From assembly GCA_052436255.1 (NCBI GenBank), contig JBQVNP010000136.1:1-14487 (forward strand): a stretch of DNA of 14,487 bases, written 5' to 3'. Made by a program: the position numbers and the translations under genes. Positions 8,856 through 14,487 of this stretch are shown one piece after another. Each line of letters begins with the position of its first letter. Position 1 is the first letter of the stretch. The DNA is from Pelomonas sp052436255 (GTDB lineage Bacteria > Pseudomonadota > Gammaproteobacteria > Burkholderiales > Burkholderiaceae_C). The notes beneath the pieces were generated by a model, which worked only from the letters and a program-made list of their open reading frames with translations, was not told the DNA's origin and made no database searches.

Positions 8856-11555
8856 TCAGCGTTGGGCCTCGGGCCATTCCAGGTGCACCAGCTTCCAGCC
8901 GTCCTGCTGGAGGCGGCGCAGCATCAGCGGCAGGGCGGCGGCGGTCTGCTCCTGCACGTCGTGCAGCAGCACGATGCCGCCGCCCTTTTCGCGCAGGGCC
9001 TTGAGCAGCCGCTCGGCCATGGCTTCGGGCGCCTGGCCCTGCACCCAGTCCTCGATGCCCACGTCGGTGGACATCACCGTGACCTTGTGCTTGGCCAGCG
9101 CCTCGCGCAGCTCGGGCGTCTCGGCGAGATAGGGGAAGCGCCAGGCCGCCGGCTCACCGCCGATCACGTACTTGTGCATCTTCTGCATGGCCTCCAGGTC
9201 GGCCAGCTGCTCCTTGGCAGGCAGCTTGCCGAAGGCAGCGTGCTTGTAGCCGTGCATGGCCACCGTGTGGCCTTCGGCCTTGACGCGCTGGGCCAGCTCG
9301 ACATGCTGGATCATGGGCTCGCCGTTCATGAAGAAGCTGGCGCGCGCGCACTCGGCCCTCAGCGCCTGCAACACGCGCTCGGTGGCGCCGGGGCGCGGGC
9401 CGTCGTCGAAGGTCAGCACGAACTCCTTCGGTCCGAGCGGCAGCCTGCCGTGCGGGGCGCCGTAGGCCGCGCCTTCGCGTGGCATCTGCAGCACGCGCGC
9501 GGTACCCAGCGTGTCGGCGCCGCAGCCGTCGATCTGCCACTCGACGCCGTCGCGGCTGCCGCGGTCGTCGCTGACCTTCAGCGTGGCCTTGCCGGCAGCC
9601 AGTTCCACGCCGGGCCACAGGGCGATGCGGTCCACGACCGCCACGGTGCCGACGGCCTTGCCATTGACCTCCAGCGTTGCCTTGGCGGCATTGCTGTAGG
9701 CCTTGATGTCCACCTTGCCGGCGGGCCGGTTGACCAGGCGCTTGCTGGTGAGGTGCAGCACCGGCTTCGGGTTCCACCAGGCGCGCATCAGGTGGTAGGC
9801 ATCCTTCAGCCGCGTGCGGTCGTAGTTGACCAGACCCTTGTCGTTGCGGCCGGTGGTGTCGCCCTCATGGCGGTTGGCGGCGGCGTGGTCGAAGCCCAGC
9901 CAGATGAAGCTGCCCCACAGGAAGGGCCGCTTGGCGATCTCGGCGGCATAGGTCTCGTGGAACAGCGCCTGGTATTGCTCCGGGTGCCAGCGGCCACCCG
10001 GCTCGGGGCGGCGCGGCGGGTCCTCCTGCTGGACGGCGCTGGCGCCGGCGCCGTATTCGCCGAGGCCGATCGGCTTGTTGGGCAGCCGGGCGTGCAGCTT
10101 GTCGGCCCACGGGCCGATGTCCTTGAACTGGCCGTCGTACCAGCCCCAGTAGCGGTTGTAGGAGGCCAGGTCGGTCTGCAGCGCCATCGGGTCCTCGTCG
10201 GCGGCGCAGCAATGGGCATAGCTGGTCAGGCGCGAGGGGTCTTCCTGCTTGGCCAGCGCATGCAGGTGGGCCAGCAGGGCGCGGATGGGCTCGTCGCTGC
10301 GGTAGACCTCGTTGCCGACGCCCCAGACGGCCACCGACGCATGGTGGTGGTTCTGGCGCACCAGCTCGCGCAGCTGGGCATCAATGTTGTCGCGGAAGGC
10401 CGTGGTCTCCTCCATCGCCGAGTTCAGCGGGATCTCGGTCCACAGCACCAGACCCAGCTCGTCGGCGCGCTCGTAGGTGTAGGCCGGATGCTGGTAGTGC
10501 ACCAGGCGCAGGGCGGTCAGGCCCATGTCCATCAGGATGCGCAGGTCCTCGTCGATCTCGGGCTTGCCCACGGCCACGCCGCGGCCGGGGCGGCCGGCGT
10601 GGAAGTAGTTGACGCCGTAGAGCGGATAGGGCTTGCCGTTGAGCAGGAAGCCGCGTTGCGGGTCCACGCCGAACTGGCGCAGGCCGACGGGCAGCTGGAC
10701 GGTGTCGGCCACCTTGCCGGCCTCGACCAGTTCGGTGCTGAGGCGGTAGAGATAGGGATCCTGGAGGCCCTGCCACAGCCGCGGCTCGCGCACAGTGAGC
10801 GTCGCGGTGGCCGTCTGCGCCGCGCCGGCGGGCAGGCGCAGCGGCTGCAGCTGCTGTGCCACGGTGCGGCCCTGGGCGTCGCGCAGCGTCAGGCGCAGCT
10901 GGCGCTGGACCTGACGCGCGCCGGCATTGCGCAGCTGCACCTGCAACCTGAGCCGGGCCTGCTCGGGCGAGAGCTGCTCGATGTCCACGCGCACGCCGGG
11001 GCCGCCGTGGTCGAGCAGCTCGATGTGGGTGTCGGGCGTCTCGATGAGGCGCACCGGCCGGATCAGCCCGCCGAAGACGGTGAAGTCGCCGCCCAGCGGC
11101 GCCACATGCGGCAGCTTGGCGTTGTCCACGCGCACGGCCAGCAGGTTGGGGCCCGGCTGCAGCAGGGGCGTGATGTCGAAGCGAAAGCGCGCATACCCGC
11201 CCTCGTGGCGGCCGGCATGGCGGCCGTTGACATAGACGTCCGCGGCCAGCGTGGCGCCGTCGAACTCCAGGAAACGGCGCTTGGCCGGGCCCGGCTTCAG
11301 GTCCAGCGTGCTGCGGTACCAGGCGGCGCCGCGATAGGGCGTGCCGCCGGTCTCGCCGTCAGGCACGTTGTAGGTGTGGGGCAGGGTGACGTTGGACCAG
11401 GCGGCATCGTTGAAACCGGGGGCCTCGGCACCCGTCACATCGGCGCGCTGGAAGCGCCACGCGCCGTCCAGGACGGTGGTCAGGCGGGCGGCCTCGGCAG
11501 TGGAGGTCGACAGGGCCGACAGGGCCAGTGTCAGGGTCAGAAGAGAGCGAAACAT
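8856..11555 (-). CDS. Secreted GH2 glycosidase fused to a CE4/NodB polysaccharide deacetylase
   Basis: A two-enzyme fusion of 899 residues. A Sec signal (cleavage near AEA, residue 22) leads to a GH2 module: sugar-binding jelly roll (about 25-175), Ig-like domain (about 180-290) and TIM barrel (about 295-595). The acid/base is Glu416 in GVGNEV and the nucleophile is Glu500 in GLGEYGAG. A beta-sandwich (about 598-680) follows. The C-terminal NodB domain (about 705-895) keeps every CE4 motif: TFDDG (Asp717, Asp718), HGYKH (His768, His772; Gly replaces the usual Ser/Thr), RFPY (Arg806), Asp831, and LLHD (His865). One polypeptide therefore should hydrolyse an exo-linked sugar, probably beta-galactose, and remove acetyl groups. 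The frame is continuous. The start overlaps the upstream GH2 stop as TGATG, with GGAG 7 nt before it. The exact sugar is unknown. Confidence 0.9.
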   Translation of the reverse strand: MFRSLLTLTLALSALSTSTAEAARLTTVLDGAWRFQRADVTGAEAPGFNDAAWSNVTLPHTYNVPDGETGGTPYRGAAWYRSTLDLKPGPAKRRFLEFDGATLAADVYVNGRHAGRHEGGYARFRFDITPLLQPGPNLLAVRVDNAKLPHVAPLGGDFTVFGGLIRPVRLIETPDTHIELLDHGGPGVRVDIEQLSPEQARLRLQVQLRNAGARQVQRQLRLTLRDAQGRTVAQQLQPLRLPAGAAQTATATLTVREPRLWQGLQDPYLYRLSTELVEAGKVADTVQLPVGLRQFGVDPQRGFLLNGKPYPLYGVNYFHAGRPGRGVAVGKPEIDEDLRILMDMGLTALRLVHYQHPAYTYERADELGLVLWTEIPLNSAMEETTAFRDNIDAQLRELVRQNHHHASVAVWGVGNEVYRSDEPIRALLAHLHALAKQEDPSRLTSYAHCCAADEDPMALQTDLASYNRYWGWYDGQFKDIGPWADKLHARLPNKPIGLGEYGAGASAVQQEDPPRRPEPGGRWHPEQYQALFHETYAAEIAKRPFLWGSFIWLGFDHAAANRHEGDTTGRNDKGLVNYDRTRLKDAYHLMRAWWNPKPVLHLTSKRLVNRPAGKVDIKAYSNAAKATLEVNGKAVGTVAVVDRIALWPGVELAAGKATLKVSDDRGSRDGVEWQIDGCGADTLGTARVLQMPREGAAYGAPHGRLPLGPKEFVLTFDDGPRPGATERVLQALRAECARASFFMNGEPMIQHVELAQRVKAEGHTVAMHGYKHAAFGKLPAKEQLADLEAMQKMHKYVIGGEPAAWRFPYLAETPELREALAKHKVTVMSTDVGIEDWVQGQAPEAMAERLLKALREKGGGIVLLHDVQEQTAAALPLMLRRLQQDGWKLVHLEWPEAQR

Positions 11556-14404
11556 CAACGGGCTCCGAGTTCGAGGGCGACGCGGCCCCACAGGCCGGTG
11601 GGTTGGTTGGGGGCGGCTTCGACGAGCACCGTCACCTGGCGGCGGGCGGCACCCGGGGTCAGGGTCACGGTAAACGGGGCCGGCTCGGCGGAGGTCTTGG
11701 TGCCAAGCTTGACACCGTCCACCCACACCTCGGCCTTGCCGGCGATGCTGCCGAAGGCGAGCTGGGCGCGGCCGTCGTTGCGGTCGGCGCGCACGTTCAC
11801 GCTGCTGCGGTAGAGGCGGAAGGGCCTGGCGTCGGCCTCGCGGCGCATGGGCGGTTCGTCCCAGCCCCAGGAGTTCATGTCGGTCTCGGCCAGCACCATG
11901 TTGGGGTCGGGCCGGTCGGCATAGGCCGGCGACACGCGCCAGCTCAGCAGCGGCGTGGTCGGCTCCGCGGCCGGCACCTGCGGCGGCGCGGCGGCGGCGT
12001 TCAGCACCAGCTGCACCTCGGCGGCATGCAGGCCGTCCGCGTTGGCGCGCAGCTTGAGCGTGCCGCGGCCATCGCGACGGCCTTGCACGATGACCTGGGC
12101 CAGGCCGTTGAAAAGGCTGCGCTCACTGGCCTTGTCCGGCTCGTGCGAGTTGGGGTCGCCGTTGCCCACGCCGATGATGTCGCCGGCGCCCTCCAGCACG
12201 AAGCTGACCTTGTGCTGGGCCAGCGGCACCGGGCGGCCCTGGGCATCGGCGGCGCCGACGGTGATGGGCAGGGCGTCCAGGCCGTTGCCGGCGAGCGAGT
12301 TCCGGTCGGGTGTCAGTACCAGGCGCACGGCCGGGCCGCTCGTCTCGACGATGTCGCGCGCCACCTCCTTGCCGCCCTTGAAGGCGACGGCCTCGATGCG
12401 GCCCGCTGCGTAGGGCACCTGGAAGTAGTTCATCTCGAACGGGTCCACCGCCTGTTCACCGACCTCCTTGCCGTTGAGCACGACGCGCACGCGCTCGGCA
12501 TTGCTGGTCACCATCACGCGGATGGCCTGGCCCTCGCGGCCGGCCCAGTTCCAGTGCGGCTGCAGCTTGACCAGCGGGCGGTCCTTGATCCACTGGGCCT
12601 GGTGGATCCAGAAGGCCCCCTTGGGGAAGCCGGCCAGGTCCATGGCACCGAAGAAGGACGAGGCGCTGGGCCACTGATAGGGCGTGGGCTCGCCGCGGTA
12701 GTCGATCCCGGTCCAGACAAAGCCGCCGGCAACGAAGGGGCGCTCGGCGATCGCCTTCCAGGCCGCGCGGTGGGTGTTCCCCCACGAGGAGGGCTCATCG
12801 TCGTAGTTGTTGAAGACCTGGCGGGCCTTGTCGCTGGCGTACTCGCCACGCGTCATGTAGGCCGCCGTGTCCTCGGTGCTGGTCATGGGCCGCTTGGGAT
12901 GCTTCTTGTGATAGTCGTCGTAGATCCAGGGCTGGTAGTTCAGGCCCACGACGTCGACGGCGTCGGCCGCGTTGAGGTCGGTGGTGAGGCCGCCGTGCAT
13001 GGCGCCGGTGACCGGGCGCGTCGGGTCGAGCTTCCTGATCTCGGCCACCATGCGGCGCGCCATTTCGTAACCGGAAGCGGTGCTCTGCAGCGGCTCCTCG
13101 TTGAAGATGGACCACAGGATGACGCTGGGGTGGTTGCGGTCGCGCCGCACCATCCAGGTCAGCTGCTTCATGGTGTCGGGCGAGGGGTTGAAGTTGCGGT
13201 TCTCGGCCATGACCAGCAGGCCCATGCGGTCGGTGAGTTCCAGCACTTCCGCGGCGATGGCGTTGTGCGAGAAGCGCACCGCGTTGACGCCCATCTCCTT
13301 CAAGCGGCGCAGGCGGTACTCCCAGATGGCCGTCGGCACGGCGACGCCGACGCCGGCATGGTCCTGGTGTACGCACACGCCCTGCAGCTTGACATGCTGG
13401 TCGTTCAGGAAGAAGCCGCGGTCGGCGTCGAAGCGCAGGGTGCGCAAGCCGGTCTGCACTTCGGTGCGGTCGATCTCCTTCATGCCGTCGCGCAGCACGG
13501 CGCGCACGCGGTAGACGTTGGGCTGGGCGAGCGACCACAGCTGGGGGTCGCGCACGGCCAGCTTCATGCGGGCGACGGCCGAGTCCAGCGCGCCGACGCG
13601 TGCGCTGGCGCGTCCCTTGGCCACCTCCTGGCCGCTGGCGTCGATCAGGCTCACCTCCACGGTGCCGGTGCGTGTGACCTTGTCGCTGCTGTTGAGCGTC
13701 ACTTCGACGGGGATGTGCCACTGGCCCGCCGCCTTGACCGGGTTGGCATGCAGGCCGTCGGTGGCGATGTACAGCGCATCGCGCTTGACCAGCCAGGTGT
13801 GGCGGTAGATGCCGGCGCCCTCGTACCACCAGCCCTCCTGGGCATTGGCGTCCACGCGCACGGCGATGGTGTTGACGTCGGCGCCGTAGCGCACATAGGG
13901 CGAGATGTCGATGCTGCGGCCGTTGTAGCCCGACCAGTTGCGGTCGACGACGACCCCGTTGACCCAGACGGTGCTGTGCGTGGCGACGGCGTCCAGCTGC
14001 AGCTCGATGTGGCGGCCGCGGTCGCTCTCGGGCAGCGCCACGTAGCGCCGGTACCAGGCGATGCCGCGCTGGCGATAGCCCTGGGACGGGTTCTCGGTGC
14101 GCACGAAGGGGTTCTCGACCGCCCAGTCATGCGGCAGGTTCAGGCGCCGCCAGCCGGAGTCATCGAAATCCGCCGCCGCAGCGCCCCAGCCGTTGTTGGC
14201 CTTGCCGTTGTGGTAGCTCATGCCATGGCCGGTGATGGCCGGCATGGGCACGTCGCCGCGGTGGAACAGCCAGCCGTTGTCTAGAGACAGGCGCTCGCGC
14301 CCGGCGTGGGCAGCCGTGCTGAGGCCCAGGGCCAGCAATATCAGCAGCGCGGCGCCGCAGCGTTGCAGCAGATGGGACAGGGAGGTCGGGCGAAGCAGGG
14401 GCAT
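11555..14404 (-). CDS. Secreted GH2 beta-galactosidase-like enzyme, multidomain
   Basis: A 949-residue GH2 hydrolase, probably an exo-beta-galactosidase acting on polysaccharide side chains. The Sec signal (LLQRCGAALLILLALGLS, cleavage after AHA at about residue 34) is followed by the sugar-binding domain (about 40-205; LDNGWLFHRGD, LPHDWAVE, GIAWYRRYV), an Ig-like domain (about 210-320) and a TIM barrel (about 325-585). The acid/base is Glu436 in SIFNEEPL and the probable nucleophile is Glu511 in TSTEDT. Next come a DUF4982-like domain (about 605-685), an Ig-like domain (about 690-805) and a final beta-rich module (about 825-949) that may bind carbohydrate. This layout is typical of GalB/BoGH2A-type beta-galactosidases. 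The ATG at 14404 gives a normal signal peptide. The frame opens further only to a TTG at 14437, and no clear ribosome-binding site is visible. It is the first gene of the operon seen here. Confidence 0.9.
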   Translation of the reverse strand: MPLLRPTSLSHLLQRCGAALLILLALGLSTAAHAGRERLSLDNGWLFHRGDVPMPAITGHGMSYHNGKANNGWGAAAADFDDSGWRRLNLPHDWAVENPFVRTENPSQGYRQRGIAWYRRYVALPESDRGRHIELQLDAVATHSTVWVNGVVVDRNWSGYNGRSIDISPYVRYGADVNTIAVRVDANAQEGWWYEGAGIYRHTWLVKRDALYIATDGLHANPVKAAGQWHIPVEVTLNSSDKVTRTGTVEVSLIDASGQEVAKGRASARVGALDSAVARMKLAVRDPQLWSLAQPNVYRVRAVLRDGMKEIDRTEVQTGLRTLRFDADRGFFLNDQHVKLQGVCVHQDHAGVGVAVPTAIWEYRLRRLKEMGVNAVRFSHNAIAAEVLELTDRMGLLVMAENRNFNPSPDTMKQLTWMVRRDRNHPSVILWSIFNEEPLQSTASGYEMARRMVAEIRKLDPTRPVTGAMHGGLTTDLNAADAVDVVGLNYQPWIYDDYHKKHPKRPMTSTEDTAAYMTRGEYASDKARQVFNNYDDEPSSWGNTHRAAWKAIAERPFVAGGFVWTGIDYRGEPTPYQWPSASSFFGAMDLAGFPKGAFWIHQAQWIKDRPLVKLQPHWNWAGREGQAIRVMVTSNAERVRVVLNGKEVGEQAVDPFEMNYFQVPYAAGRIEAVAFKGGKEVARDIVETSGPAVRLVLTPDRNSLAGNGLDALPITVGAADAQGRPVPLAQHKVSFVLEGAGDIIGVGNGDPNSHEPDKASERSLFNGLAQVIVQGRRDGRGTLKLRANADGLHAAEVQLVLNAAAAPPQVPAAEPTTPLLSWRVSPAYADRPDPNMVLAETDMNSWGWDEPPMRREADARPFRLYRSSVNVRADRNDGRAQLAFGSIAGKAEVWVDGVKLGTKTSAEPAPFTVTLTPGAARRQVTVLVEAAPNQPTGLWGRVALELGAR

Positions 14405-14487
14405 GGGCTCGGGGTCGTTCGCGGCTTGAAATGGCAATGTCGCGGGGGCGCGACCAGGCCCCCCGCCCGGGCGGGCGCGGGGGGGGT
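14405..14487. other. Short upstream region of the GH operon with GC-rich palindrome
   Basis: This 83-bp stretch should hold the leader of the hydrolase operon, but no convincing -35/-10 pair or XylR-like inverted repeat is visible. Near the window end, CCCGCCCGGGCGGG (14462-14475) is a perfect 14-bp palindrome, flanked by CCCCCCGC (14459-14466) and GCGGGGGG (14477-14484), which also pair. It may be a terminator of an upstream gene. Confidence 0.35.

Noticed and set aside
8842..8877. A longer GH9 form starting at 8877.
   Set aside because: Twelve polar residues would precede the lipoprotein signal, and the start would overlap the end of the GH2-CE4 gene without a proper ribosome-binding site.
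11556..11726. An extension of the GH2-CE4 frame to 11726.
   Set aside because: The extra 57 residues are a shadow of the upstream GH2 gene, and a typical signal peptide starts at the ATG at 11555.
8862..11813. A 983-codon open frame on the plus strand opposite the GH2-CE4 gene.
   Set aside because: It is antisense to a clearly homologous gene. Its translation is a Gly/Ala/His/Gln/Val-rich shadow of high-GC codons with no domain motif.
11528..14284. A 918-codon plus-strand open frame opposite the first GH2 gene.
   Set aside because: Same shadow pattern. The minus-strand product has catalytic motifs and a signal peptide.

Overview
The window comes from a high-GC Gram-negative bacterium, most likely a betaproteobacterium of the Burkholderiales (Roseateles/Mitsuaria-like). 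This is inferred from the strong G/C bias at third codon positions, the Sec and lipoprotein signals, and a ROK-type regulator next to xylB and xylA. No rRNA or other marker gene confirms it. I see no RNA genes, insertion sequences, CRISPR arrays or phage genes. No gap without a gene exceeds about 185 bases.

Left part (1-2970): a xylose-catabolism operon on the minus strand, in the order xylR (ROK repressor), xylB (xylulokinase), xylA (xylose isomerase, cut by the window edge). It is tightly packed: a TGATG overlap joins xylR to xylB, and 13 bp separate xylB from xylA. A control region of about 180 bp upstream holds two overlapping inverted repeats. They sit where candidate promoters for both directions overlap, which fits autoregulation by XylR together with control of the divergent gene.

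Middle (2971-5241): a divergently transcribed cytoplasmic GH31 alpha-xylosidase very close to E. coli YicI. It releases xylose that feeds XylA and XylB.

Right part (5324-14404): a five-gene minus-strand operon that converges on yicI. In transcription order it encodes a secreted GH2 beta-galactosidase-like enzyme, a secreted GH2 fused to a CE4/NodB polysaccharide deacetylase, a lipoprotein GH9 beta-glucanase, a lipoprotein CE1-type (feruloyl/acetyl) esterase, and an exported ThuA-domain protein. The first four genes are separated by -1, 14 and 10 bp. The ThuA gene follows after 88 bp.

Taken together, the GH9 backbone hydrolase, GH2 exo-galactosidases, deacylating enzymes, GH31 alpha-xylosidase and xylose pathway match the chemistry needed for xyloglucan: a beta-glucan backbone with alpha-1,6-xylose, beta-galactose and O-acetyl groups. 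The set partly resembles the GH9/GH2/GH31 content of the Bacteroides ovatus xyloglucan locus. The xyloglucan assignment is an inference, and no transporter or TonB receptor lies in the window. The most unusual single item is the GH2-CE4 fusion protein.
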